Of a stretch of 64,000 bases of DNA, positions 1 through 8,007 are shown in pieces; position 1 is the first letter of the stretch, and every line of letters starts with the position of its first letter. The notes beneath the pieces are model-generated. The model worked only from the letters and a program-made list of their open reading frames with translations, was not told the DNA's origin and did no database searches. Both the position numbers and the translations under genes were made by a program. The DNA lies in the NCBI GenBank assembly GCA_008123405.1, contig VSSA01000002.1, forward strand, positions 344,294 through 408,293, read 5' to 3'. The stretch comes from Nocardioides sp. BGMRC 2183 (GTDB lineage Bacteria > Actinomycetota > Actinomycetes > Propionibacteriales > Nocardioidaceae).

Positions 1-933
1 CGTGGCGATCTCGACCGGATCAGGCGCTGCGTGCGAGCCAACGAGTGTGTCAACCGCCGCGTCGATGCCAAGCCGATGGCGTGTTGGCACAACCCCGAGT
101 TCGCGAAGGAGAAGGCGTTCTCGCTGCTGGAGCCCCCGGCCCGGCGCAAGCGGGTGGTCGTGATCGGCGGTGGCCCCACCGGCCTCCAGGCCGCGGAGGT
201 CGCTGCCTCGCGCGGGCACGAGGTCACCCTCCTGGAGGCAGCCCCGGTGCTCGGCGGCCGACTCCGCCTGGTGGAGGGTACGACGGCAGAGCGACTGCTG
301 AGCACTGTCGACTTCCTCGCGGCGGAGCTTGGTCACCTCGGTGTCGACGTACGCCTCGGCACGCTCGCCACCGTCGACATGGTCACCGGGATGGCACCCG
401 ACGAGGTGATCGTGGCGACGGGTGCGCTGCCCGCTCTCGATGGTCACGGACTCGATTCGCCGGGTGTCGTCTCGGTCGACCGGGCGATCGCAAGCAGTCT
501 CGATGGGCCGGTTCTGGTGGTCGACCGGGTCGGTGACAGTGCGGCAGGGCTGCTGGTCGAGAGCCTCGCCGGCCGGGGTATCGAGGTGCACTACGCCACG
601 ACCTTCGAGCGGTGGGTCACCAACGCGGGCTACACCCACCGCCTCGACCTGGTCGATCTGTTCCGGCGGTCGGAGTTGATCACGACCCACGTCCTGCGCG
701 ACTTCGGCGGCTTCGCGGATGGGGTCGCCAGGCTCGTCGACCCCGATGGCGTCGAGCAGGAACGGCTGGAGGTGGCGCACGTCGTCCTGTCCGTGCACCC
801 GACGCCCGTCGACGGATTGGTCGCTCAGTTGAGCGCCACCGGACTCTCGGTGCACGCGGTGGGCGACGTCGTCGCCCCCCGCGGGGTCGTGGCCGGGAAC
901 CGCGAGGCCACTCGGATCGCCCAGCGGCTCTGA
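1..933 (+). CDS. Fe-S/FMN/FAD NADH:flavin oxidoreductase (2,4-dienoyl-CoA reductase-like), 5' end outside the window
   Basis: This is the C-terminal part of an old-yellow-enzyme-type reductase; the reading frame is open from base 1, so the TIM barrel with the FMN site lies upstream of the window. What remains is the end of the Fe-S ligand region (Cys at visible residues 10, 16 and 28, followed by NP) and an NAD(P)/FAD Rossmann domain starting with VVVIGGGPTG near residue 50 and an EAAPVLGGRLR stretch. The family passes hydride from NAD(P)H through FAD and a 4Fe-4S cluster to FMN to reduce an activated double bond. Compared with the paralogue at 24100-26094 (Cys-x2-Cys-x2-Cys-x11-Cys) the second cysteine is alanine here. 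An internal GTG at 31 is not a credible start because it would cut through the cluster region. Substrate unknown. Confidence 0.85.
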   Translation, partial: RGDLDRIRRCVRANECVNRRVDAKPMACWHNPEFAKEKAFSLLEPPARRKRVVVIGGGPTGLQAAEVAASRGHEVTLLEAAPVLGGRLRLVEGTTAERLLSTVDFLAAELGHLGVDVRLGTLATVDMVTGMAPDEVIVATGALPALDGHGLDSPGVVSVDRAIASSLDGPVLVVDRVGDSAAGLLVESLAGRGIEVHYATTFERWVTNAGYTHRLDLVDLFRRSELITTHVLRDFGGFADGVARLVDPDGVEQERLEVAHVVLSVHPTPVDGLVAQLSATGLSVHAVGDVVAPRGVVAGNREATRIAQRL

Positions 934-988
934 CGGCGGCCGGCTGTCGTCGGTGGTGCGCCGATCTCGCGTCACCGCACCTCTTGTA

Positions 989-1007
989 AACCAATCACTG
1001 TCGGAAT
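989..1007. promoter_or_regulatory. Candidate 19-bp operator (site a) before the 1073-5634 operon
   Basis: AACCAATCACTGTCGGAAT fits the island-wide AAYC-N11-GRTT pattern but is one of the weaker, AATCA-type copies. It lies 66 bases before the aldehyde dehydrogenase start. Confidence 0.45.
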
Positions 1008-1072
1008 AACGTGTGCGCCGTCACGTCCGGGACTTCCCCGATAGCGGCGCCGAACCAGCCGGGAGGCAGCGC

Positions 1073-2473
1073 ATGTTGAACATGACCATCGACGGCAAGT
1101 CCGTCGACACCTTCGCCACGTTCGACGTGGTGAACCCCGCCACCGGACTCGTGGAGGCCCAGGCCCCGGAGTGCACGCCGGAGCAACTGGACCAGGCGAT
1201 GGGCAGCGCCCGGGCGGCCCACACAGACTGGCGTCGGGACGACGACGCGCGACGCGCGGCGTTGCACGCTCTCGCCGACGCGGTCGACGGCCGTCAGGAG
1301 GAGCTGACGAAGCTGCTCATCCAGGAGACCGGGAAGCCGCTCGCGGTTGCCGCCGGCGAGGTCGCCTCGGCCGCACCCTGGATCCGCTACTACGCAGATC
1401 TGGAGTGGCCGCGCCGCGTCATCCAGGACGACGAGAGTGCGCTGATCTCCGTCGAACGCCGACCGATGGGTGTGGTGGCGGCGATCACCCCGTGGAACGG
1501 CCCTGTCGGGATGTGGAGCTGGAAGATCGCGCCCGCGCTGCGCGGCGGCAACACCGTCGTCCTCAAGCCCTCGCCCTTCACGCCGCTCTCCACGCTCCTT
1601 CTCGGGGAGATCGGCGCCGAGGTCCTGCCGCCCGGCGTGATCAACATCGTCACCGGCGGGGACGAGCTCGGCAAGGCGATGACCGCGCACCCGACCCCGC
1701 GCAAGGTCAGCTTCACCGGGTCGATCGGAGCCGGACGATCGGTCGCCGTCAACGCCGCGAACGACCTGAAGCGGGTCACGCTCGAGCTGGGCGGCAACGA
1801 CGCGGCGATCGTCCTGGACGACGCGGATCTGGAGACCGCGGCTGGGACCCTCTTCGCCTTCTCGATGTTCAACTGCGGTCAGATCTGCTGCATTCCCAAG
1901 CGGATCTTCGTGCCGTCGAACCGCTACGACCAGTTCGTCGAGGCCTTCGGTGCCGCCGCGCGCGCCACGGTCGTCGGCGACCCCACCGATCCTGCGACGG
2001 CTCTGGGTCCGCTCACCACACGCCCGCAGTTCGAGCGGGTCTCCGAGCTTGTGCAGGACGCGATCGCCTCTGGCGCCCGGGTGGTAGCGGGCGGCAAGCC
2101 GGTCGACGGCGGCGGCTATTTCTTCGAGCCGACCGTCTTCGCAGACGTCGCTGAGGGTGTGCGGATCGTCGACGAGGAGCAGTTCGGTCCGGCGATCCCG
2201 ATTCTGCGCTACGACACGGTCGAGGAGGCCGTCGAACGCGCCAACGCCACCAACTACGGACTGTCCGGCTCTGTCTGGTCGGCCGACGAGGAGCGGGCGC
2301 GGTCGGTCGCGGCGGAGCTCGAATGCGGTACGGCGTGGGTCAACTGCCACGCGATGCTCCCCTCGCACGCGCCGTTCTCCGGCGCGAAGCACAGCGGCCT
2401 CGGGGTCGCGAACGGTGAGGACGGACTCCGGTCCTTCACCGAGCAGCAGGTCGTTCACACGGCACGGACCTGA
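1073..2473 (+). CDS. Aldehyde dehydrogenase (NAD(P)+-dependent), 466 aa
   Basis: Oxidises an aldehyde to the carboxylic acid with NAD(P)+ in the cytosol. The whole aldehyde dehydrogenase fold is present: ITPWN with the catalytic-site Asn142, LELGGND with general base Glu238, and NCGQICC with nucleophile Cys272. The length is normal for the family. I chose the ATG at 1073 because GGAGG sits 6 bases before it; an in-frame GTG upstream (1013) has no ribosome site. First gene of a unit with the binding lipoprotein 36 bases downstream, so it probably handles an aldehyde made by the P450 or alcohol dehydrogenase steps encoded nearby. The substrate cannot be read from sequence. Confidence 0.9.
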   Translation: MLNMTIDGKSVDTFATFDVVNPATGLVEAQAPECTPEQLDQAMGSARAAHTDWRRDDDARRAALHALADAVDGRQEELTKLLIQETGKPLAVAAGEVASAAPWIRYYADLEWPRRVIQDDESALISVERRPMGVVAAITPWNGPVGMWSWKIAPALRGGNTVVLKPSPFTPLSTLLLGEIGAEVLPPGVINIVTGGDELGKAMTAHPTPRKVSFTGSIGAGRSVAVNAANDLKRVTLELGGNDAAIVLDDADLETAAGTLFAFSMFNCGQICCIPKRIFVPSNRYDQFVEAFGAAARATVVGDPTDPATALGPLTTRPQFERVSELVQDAIASGARVVAGGKPVDGGGYFFEPTVFADVAEGVRIVDEEQFGPAIPILRYDTVEEAVERANATNYGLSGSVWSADEERARSVAAELECGTAWVNCHAMLPSHAPFSGAKHSGLGVANGEDGLRSFTEQQVVHTART

Positions 2474-2509
2474 GCACCACCCCAACCGAGAACCAGAGAC
2501 GAGACCATC

Positions 2510-3703
2510 ATGGCCACACCCCTTCGCAAACTCGCCTCAGCGGCGGCCGTACTCGCCCTTCCCTTGGGCCTGGCGGCGTGCGGTGAGGACGCCGGGGCCA
2601 CCAGCGGCGACGGCCCGATCAAGATCATGACCATCGCGTCCTTCGAGAGCCCGGTCTACTCAGTGCCGTGGCTGGAGACGGCAGTGACCGAAGCGGTCGC
2701 CGAGGTGAACGCCGCCGGTGGCATCGAAGGTCGCGAGATCGAGCTGCTCACCTGCAACGACAAGTTCGACCCGAACGAGGCCACGGCGTGTGCCCAGCGG
2801 GCTGTCGCAGAGAAGGTGGTCGCGATCGTCGGCCCGTTGAGCCCCAACATCGGACCGATCGCGACCGTCATGGAGCAGGCGCAGATCCCGATCATCGGGC
2901 CTGGTGGTGCCGACGGCGCCAATGAGACCACCAACCCGATGTCCTATCCGATCAACGCCTCCCCGGTGGGGTTCGGTGCAGGCGCCGGCCGCCTGGCCGT
3001 GGAGCGCGGCGGTCCGAACGTGGTGATCATCCACGGTGACAACGACACCGCGCGGGCCGGCGGCGACTGGGCCAAGATCGGCGTCGACGCCGCCGGCGGA
3101 ACGACGACCATGGTCGCCGCCCCGCTCGGCGCCGCCGACTACTCCGCGGTGGCAGCCAAGGCCCTCGGCGCGGAGCCGGACGCCGTGAGCCTGCAAGGGT
3201 CAGGGACCGACATGGGGCGGGTCGTGCTCGCCCTGCGGGACGCTGGCTACGACGGCGTCATCACCGGACCATCCTCGATCATCACGCCGGGCGTGCTCGA
3301 CTCCCTCGGCGACGATGCGGGCGAGATCGTGCTGACCTCCCGCGGGCTGGCGCCCTCGGACACCGAGAACGATGAGATCAAGGCATTCAACGACGCGATG
3401 ACGGCGGTCGATCCTGAGGTGAACATCGACGACATCGGCCTCAACGGCTGGCTCTCGGTCAAGCTCTTCGCGCTCGTCACGGAGGGCCACGACGTCACCG
3501 ACGGTGCCTCGGTCATCGAAGCGCTCGCCGACATCGAGGAGCCGATCAGCCTCGGCGGCGCCTATCCGGACTACCCGGGGATCCAGGACCCGCCGATCAA
3601 TGCCGACTACCCCCGGGTCGCGTCGTTCCTCGTCGGCACCAGCGCCGTCGTCGACGGCGAGATCGTACCGGACGGTGAGTTCTTCGACGCCCTCGGTAAC
3701 TGA
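2510..3703 (+). CDS. ABC transporter solute-binding lipoprotein, branched-chain amino acid (LivK-like) family, 397 aa
   Basis: Extracellular solute receptor tethered to the membrane by a lipid anchor. The N-terminus has two basic residues, a hydrophobic core and the lipobox LAAC, with Cys24 as the lipidated first residue of the mature protein. The rest is a type 1 periplasmic-binding fold with GIEGREIELLTCNDKFDPNEA, very like the paralogues at 32906-34087 and 36953-38128, which share the DGPIKIM opening after the signal and the C-terminal DGxFFDxL. It would deliver ligand to the permease/ATPase encoded at 38371-41889, since no other permease is in the window. Family ligands include amino acids but also aromatic and steroid-like acids; ligand here unknown. 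The ATG follows GAGACGAG. Confidence 0.9.
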   Translation: MATPLRKLASAAAVLALPLGLAACGEDAGATSGDGPIKIMTIASFESPVYSVPWLETAVTEAVAEVNAAGGIEGREIELLTCNDKFDPNEATACAQRAVAEKVVAIVGPLSPNIGPIATVMEQAQIPIIGPGGADGANETTNPMSYPINASPVGFGAGAGRLAVERGGPNVVIIHGDNDTARAGGDWAKIGVDAAGGTTTMVAAPLGAADYSAVAAKALGAEPDAVSLQGSGTDMGRVVLALRDAGYDGVITGPSSIITPGVLDSLGDDAGEIVLTSRGLAPSDTENDEIKAFNDAMTAVDPEVNIDDIGLNGWLSVKLFALVTEGHDVTDGASVIEALADIEEPISLGGAYPDYPGIQDPPINADYPRVASFLVGTSAVVDGEIVPDGEFFDALGN

Positions 3704-3751
3704 CCCGACACCTCGGGCACCGTGGGCCCTGACACGGAAGTGAGATCTGGA

Positions 3752-5164
3752 GTGACCAAACGCATCATCGTCGTGGGGGCGGGTGGCGCCGGACTGGCCG
3801 CCGCGCTCGAGGCGGCCGACGCCGGCGCCTCCGTCCTGGTCCTCGAAGCAGGGGACCAGGTCGGAGGAGCCACGGCCCGCGCAGGCGGCGTCGTCTACGC
3901 CGCCGACACCCCCGTGCAGAAGGCGCGCGGCATCGAAGACTCCGTAGAACGGCTGATCAACTACTACGCCACGGTCAGCCGGCACGAGCTGGAGCCGCGG
4001 TTAATGCGGCGGTCCGCGGTCGGCACCCGTGAGGTGATCGCGTGGCTCGAGCAGCTCGGCATCACCTGGGAGCCGGAGCGGCTGTACGTTGCTGGCCTCG
4101 AGTTCGAGCCGCGCGGGCACCTTCCGACCGGCGACACCCGCGGCCTCGGACCGGCCGGCGGGGCGATGATCGTGGCCGCCCTGCTGACCGCGGTCGAAGC
4201 GCGGGACGAGGTCGAGATCCGCACCCGCAGCCGAGTGGCTGGGCTGGTGATCGAGGGCGGGTACGTGGTCGGCGCACGCCTGGAGGACGGATGTGTCGAG
4301 CGAGCGGACGCCGTCGTCCTCGCCTCCGGCGGCTTCGGAGCCGGCACCGAGATGCTCGCGACACACTGGCCAGAAGCGACACGACATGGTGACTGGCACT
4401 GGTACCTGGGTCCCGACACCAACGTCGGCGACGGCCTGCGGATGGGTCTCGCTGCCGGCGGGCAGTTCCAGGGCAGGGGCGGAGCCCTGCTGGAGACGCC
4501 GAACTTCGGCCGTCTGAACGACGCGTTCACGCCACCATGGCTGATCTATGTCAACCAGCGCGGCCACCGATTCGTCGACGAGACCGACACCTATTGTGTG
4601 ATGCCGCATGTGATCGGGCTCCAGCCCGGCGGTGTGTGCTGGGCGGTGTTCGATGACGCCGCGCTGCGGACGGTTGCCGACAGCGGCCACCTCGATCCCT
4701 ACGGGCTGCACGTCGACCTCGAGTCCAACTGGACCGCAGCTCGGCTACGGGAGCAGATCCAGGCCGGCGTCGTGAAGACGGGGGCGACCCTGACCGAGGT
4801 GGCACAAGCCGCCGGAGTCGAGCCTGGGGGACTCGTGGCCACCGTCGAGTTCTGGAACGCGGACGTGGCCGCCGGGCATGACAGCACGTTCGAGAAGGAC
4901 GGCGAGCTCGTCGCCATCGATACCGGACCGTTCTATGCCGTAGAGCTGCGTCCAGCGATCATCGGCAACACCTTCGGCGGTCTGCGGATCGACGACCACG
5001 CCCGGGTGCTCGACGTCGCCGGCCGCCCGATCCCCGGATTGCTGGCCGCCGGTGAGATCACCGGAGGCCTCGACGGCGACGTGTACGCAGGCGGGGGGAC
5101 CTCGATCGGCAACGCTCTGGTCTTCGGCCGGACCGCGGCGCGCACGGCGGTCGGCGCGCGATGA
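3752..5164 (+). CDS. FAD-dependent oxidoreductase of the fumarate reductase/3-ketosteroid dehydrogenase type, 470 aa
   Basis: Flavoprotein of the FAD-binding-2 family, whose members reduce or introduce a C=C bond next to a carbonyl. The N-terminus is a clean dinucleotide site (VVGAGGAG, residues 7-14) with a glutamate at the end of the second strand (VLVLEAG), and the C-terminus carries the family's second FAD motif (GLLAAGEITGG followed by GGGTSIGNALVFGR). I chose the GTG at 3752, which follows GGAAGTGAG; the GTG at 3722 would add ten residues unlike the family. It lies 48 bases after the binding-protein gene and overlaps the next gene by four bases. It could be a ketone-adjacent desaturase or an enoate reductase; the sequence alone does not decide. 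Confidence 0.8.
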   Translation: MTKRIIVVGAGGAGLAAALEAADAGASVLVLEAGDQVGGATARAGGVVYAADTPVQKARGIEDSVERLINYYATVSRHELEPRLMRRSAVGTREVIAWLEQLGITWEPERLYVAGLEFEPRGHLPTGDTRGLGPAGGAMIVAALLTAVEARDEVEIRTRSRVAGLVIEGGYVVGARLEDGCVERADAVVLASGGFGAGTEMLATHWPEATRHGDWHWYLGPDTNVGDGLRMGLAAGGQFQGRGGALLETPNFGRLNDAFTPPWLIYVNQRGHRFVDETDTYCVMPHVIGLQPGGVCWAVFDDAALRTVADSGHLDPYGLHVDLESNWTAARLREQIQAGVVKTGATLTEVAQAAGVEPGGLVATVEFWNADVAAGHDSTFEKDGELVAIDTGPFYAVELRPAIIGNTFGGLRIDDHARVLDVAGRPIPGLLAAGEITGGLDGDVYAGGGTSIGNALVFGRTAARTAVGAR

Positions 5165-5634
5165 GTGTCGTTCGGAGCGCGCAGGAGACCGCCGACCGGC
5201 TCGCGATCTACGAGCTCTACGCACGCTACGCCCAGGCTGCTGACCTCGAGGACGGTACGGCGTACGCCGACTGCTTCACGGCCGACGGCTGGACCGATAT
5301 CTCCTCCTTCGGCCACACCGCTGCCTCGTTCCGTGCGCGCGGCCTGGACTGTCTCGATGAGGCCGGCAAGGTGCGTGGTCGAGCGAATCTGACCGCGATC
5401 GCCACAAAGCGCCCCGGCCAGCCGGTCTACCGGCATCTGACGGTGAACGCCCACGTGGCTTCCTACGAGGGTGACCGGGCCACCGGTTCGGCGTACTTCG
5501 TCGTGGTGGCACCAGACGGCCATATCCACCAGTTCGGTCGCTACGAGGACGTGATTGTCCGTGACGTCGACGGACAGTGGCGCTTCGCGGAGCGACTCGA
5601 TCTCGCGGCATACAACGCCGGCACCACAGTCTGA
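5161..5634 (+). CDS. SnoaL-like/NTF2-fold protein, 157 aa
   Basis: Small alpha+beta-barrel protein of the SnoaL/NTF2 superfamily, which holds ketosteroid isomerases, polyketide cyclases, dehydratases and ring-hydroxylating dioxygenase beta subunits. It shows the opening helix (YELYARYAQAADLEDG), the TADGW strand and the closing FGRYEDVIV/GQWRFAERL strands. Its ATG overlaps the stop of the flavoprotein (ATGA), so the two are translationally coupled, and it is the last gene before a strong hairpin. An isomerase or hydratase acting on the flavoprotein's product is a reasonable guess. A second member of this fold is at 54591-55070. Confidence 0.75.
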   Translation: MSVVRSAQETADRLAIYELYARYAQAADLEDGTAYADCFTADGWTDISSFGHTAASFRARGLDCLDEAGKVRGRANLTAIATKRPGQPVYRHLTVNAHVASYEGDRATGSAYFVVVAPDGHIHQFGRYEDVIVRDVDGQWRFAERLDLAAYNAGTTV

Positions 5635-5665
5635 CGCCGTTTCGGAACGCCTGGCGTCTTGAGCG

Positions 5666-5706
5666 CGAACAGCCGTCGCTCCGAACTGGGGGGCGACGGC
5701 TGTTCG
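5666..5706. terminator. Bidirectional terminator hairpin between convergent genes
   Basis: Perfect 14-bp inverted repeat (CGAACAGCCGTCGC and its complement) around a 13-base loop, between the stop of the + strand gene ending at 5634 and the stop of the - strand P450 at 5721. Confidence 0.8.
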
Positions 5707-5720
5707 GCTGCCGTGGCTGC

Positions 5721-6911
5721 TCAGGAACGGCAGCGTACGGGTAGGCTGGTGAGCCCGTAGGTCGTGAAGTGCGTGCGCGGGGTGACTCCGTCGGCGAGCG
5801 CGAGGTCTGGCAGGTGGTCGAGGATGTATTCCACGACCACGGTCATCTCCAGCTTGGCCAGGGCCTCACCGATGCAGCGATGTCTGCCGAAACCGAAGGT
5901 CAGGTGCCCGTGCACACCTGGACGCTCGGGGTTGAAAGTGTCCGGCTCCGCGAACTTCTCGGGGTCGTAGTTACCGGCGCCGAAGGTCAGCATTACCTTC
6001 TCGCCGGGTGCGATGTCGATCCCGCGGACCTCCGCCGGCCGGCGCGCGGTCCGGCCCATGTTCCACACGGGCGGGTGGATCCGCAGGGACTCGTCGATCA
6101 CGGCGCCGATCCGACCGCGGTCGTCGTGGAGCGAGGTCAGCAGGCCAGGCTCGGCCAGGAGTCGATGCACGGTGTTGGCGATCCCGTCGACCGTCGTGCC
6201 GTGGCCGGCGACGATGAATACGATGCACAATCCGAGCAGCTCGTCGTCGCTCAGAGGGCGCCCGTCGACCTCGGCGACCATGATCTCGCCGAGCACGTCC
6301 GTCGGGGCCTTGCCGCGGCGCGCCGCGACCTCCTCGCGCACCACGTCTTCGACGGCCTTGGCAGCCTGCTGGGCGCGCTCGGCGTCACCGGCCGAGGCCA
6401 TCCACTCCTCCGTGATCGAGGAGATGAAGTCCCAGTCCTGGGTGAAGCCGAGCACGGCGGAGATCACCGAGGTCGGTACGCGACGCGCAACGTCGGAGAG
6501 GTCGCCGGAGCCGGTGGCCTGCAGGTCGGTGAAGGCGTCCGCGACGATCCTCTCGACCAGCGGCCGGTAGGTCGCAACCGTTTTCGGCGTGAAGTACGGC
6601 ACCAGGAACCGTCGCCAAGTGGTGTGCAGCGGGGGATCCACCTCGGCCAGCGGGAGCATCACCGACTTGCCGGTGGAGGGGATGGTGTGACCCTCCTCGA
6701 CCGTGTAGGTCTCCCAGTCGTTGGCGGCCGCTGTGATGTCGCCGTACTTCGTCAGCATCCAGAAGCCGGCGCCGGCGTCGCTCCAGGCGACCGGCTCGGC
6801 CTGCTGGATCTCCTTGAGGGTCGCGAAGAGATGCGACGCCAGGGTCGGGTCGGTGTTATCCAGAAAGTAGGCGTGCTCGGGGTGGCGCGCGGACGATGCG
6901 GTCTGGGTCAT
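5721..6911 (-). CDS. Cytochrome P450, 396 aa
   Basis: Soluble bacterial class I P450 that would hydroxylate or otherwise oxidise a substrate using O2 and electrons from a ferredoxin. Visible landmarks: I-helix AGHGTT, K-helix ESLR (ExxR), and the heme loop FGFGRHRCIGEALA with the thiolate ligand at Cys346. It is clearly a paralogue of the P450 at 27423-28661: both begin with DNTDP, share ANDWETxTVE and PTSVISAxLGF, and end in the same LTFGxGRHRCIGEALAKLE region. I chose the ATG at 6911 (AGAGG just upstream) over the GTG at 6926. Monocistronic, behind operator site b. No ferredoxin reductase is in the window; a matching small ferredoxin is at 29849-30043. Confidence 0.92.
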   Translation of the reverse strand: MTQTASSARHPEHAYFLDNTDPTLASHLFATLKEIQQAEPVAWSDAGAGFWMLTKYGDITAAANDWETYTVEEGHTIPSTGKSVMLPLAEVDPPLHTTWRRFLVPYFTPKTVATYRPLVERIVADAFTDLQATGSGDLSDVARRVPTSVISAVLGFTQDWDFISSITEEWMASAGDAERAQQAAKAVEDVVREEVAARRGKAPTDVLGEIMVAEVDGRPLSDDELLGLCIVFIVAGHGTTVDGIANTVHRLLAEPGLLTSLHDDRGRIGAVIDESLRIHPPVWNMGRTARRPAEVRGIDIAPGEKVMLTFGAGNYDPEKFAEPDTFNPERPGVHGHLTFGFGRHRCIGEALAKLEMTVVVEYILDHLPDLALADGVTPRTHFTTYGLTSLPVRCRS

Positions 6912-6938
6912 CGGGGCCTCTGTCACGGGAAGTCAAAG

Positions 6939-6957
6939 AATCTAACGACGTTAGTCT
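6939..6957. promoter_or_regulatory. Candidate 19-bp operator (site b) before the P450 at 5721-6911
   Basis: AATCTAACGACGTTAGTCT with perfect inner arms CTAAC-GAC-GTTAG. On the minus strand TAGATT can serve as a -10 box inside the site. Confidence 0.65.
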
Positions 6958-6969
6958 AAGTGAGGTGGG

Positions 6970-8007
6970 TCACTCGGACAAGGCTGTCTTGCGAGCACTG
7001 CGCAGGCGCTGCGCCACCCGGATCCGGGCGTCGTCGCCGAGGTCGTAGGGCGTGACGATCGCGAACCGGTCGACCAGGTCGCCGTAGCGGCGCGCGAGCA
7101 GGTCGGCGGCTTCCTCGGGCTCGCCCACGGCCGCGAACTCGTGGAGCAGCTCGTCTGGCAGCGCGGCCGCCATGGCCGCCCAGTCGCCCCCCCGGGAGAG
7201 CCGGTGGAGTCGTTCGCCGAGCTCACCCCACCCGTGGTGCTCGAGCACCGGCCGGTAGGCGGGAGTAGAGGCATAGAACGCGATCTGGGAGCGGACGGCG
7301 TCAGTCGCGGCGGCAATCTCCGCGGCGGTGCTGCCGGTGGCCACGAACGGACCGCCGACGATCTCGAACTCGGTGATTGCCGAGCGGGCGCGGCCCAGGG
7401 CGATCGCGGGGAGCGTCGCCTCGCGGAGGTAGGCCTCGGTGAGGAAGCTGTGGCATAGCATTCCGTCGCCCACCTCGCCGGCGATCTCGGCCATCCGGTC
7501 CCCGACCGCGGCGACGACCACGGGCGGGGTGCGGTGGCCGTGGCTCTGGGGCACGAACATCGGCGTCATCAGCGTGTGGGTGTAGAACTCACCCTCGAAC
7601 TTGAGCCGTTCGCCGGTCTCCCAGGAGTCCCAGATCGCGCGGAGCGCGAGGACGTACTCGCGCATCCGGGCCGCCGGGCGGGACCAGGGCATCGAGAACC
7701 GCCGGGTGACGTGCGCCTTGACCTGGGTGCCCAGGCCGAGGGTGAACCGTCCCCGCGACAGGGTCTGCAGGTCGTGAGCCAGGTGCGCGGTGTTCATCGG
7801 GTTCCGGGCGAAGGCCACGGCGATGCCGGTGGCCACCTCGATCCGGGAGGTCGCCGCCGCGCCCACGGCCAGCTGCACGAACGGGTCGTGGCCGATCTCG
7901 CTGGACCAGATCCTGTCGTAGCCCGCTGCCTCGGCACGCCTCGCCTCATCCGCGGGCTCCCCGCCCCGGATCGGCAATGCAGTGTCCACGCGGAAGCGAT
8001 CAGTCAT
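6970..8007 (-). CDS. LLM-class flavin-dependent oxidoreductase (F420/FMN type), 345 aa
   Basis: Member of the bacterial luciferase-like TIM-barrel family, which uses reduced FMN or coenzyme F420. It has the family opening (FRVDTALPIRG), the WSSEIGHDPFVQLAVGAAATSRIEVATGIAVAF region, LGLGTQVKAHVTRRFSMPW and the later GGPFVATGST. The ATG at 8007 overlaps the flavin reductase gene upstream by 8 bases, so the pair is translated together. That pairing suggests a two-component monooxygenase fed with reduced flavin by its neighbour. An F420-dependent dehydrogenase acting alone is the alternative, because many actinobacterial members bind F420 and not FMN. Substrate unknown. Confidence 0.82.
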   Translation of the reverse strand: MTDRFRVDTALPIRGGEPADEARRAEAAGYDRIWSSEIGHDPFVQLAVGAAATSRIEVATGIAVAFARNPMNTAHLAHDLQTLSRGRFTLGLGTQVKAHVTRRFSMPWSRPAARMREYVLALRAIWDSWETGERLKFEGEFYTHTLMTPMFVPQSHGHRTPPVVVAAVGDRMAEIAGEVGDGMLCHSFLTEAYLREATLPAIALGRARSAITEFEIVGGPFVATGSTAAEIAAATDAVRSQIAFYASTPAYRPVLEHHGWGELGERLHRLSRGGDWAAMAAALPDELLHEFAAVGEPEEAADLLARRYGDLVDRFAIVTPYDLGDDARIRVAQRLRSARKTALSE

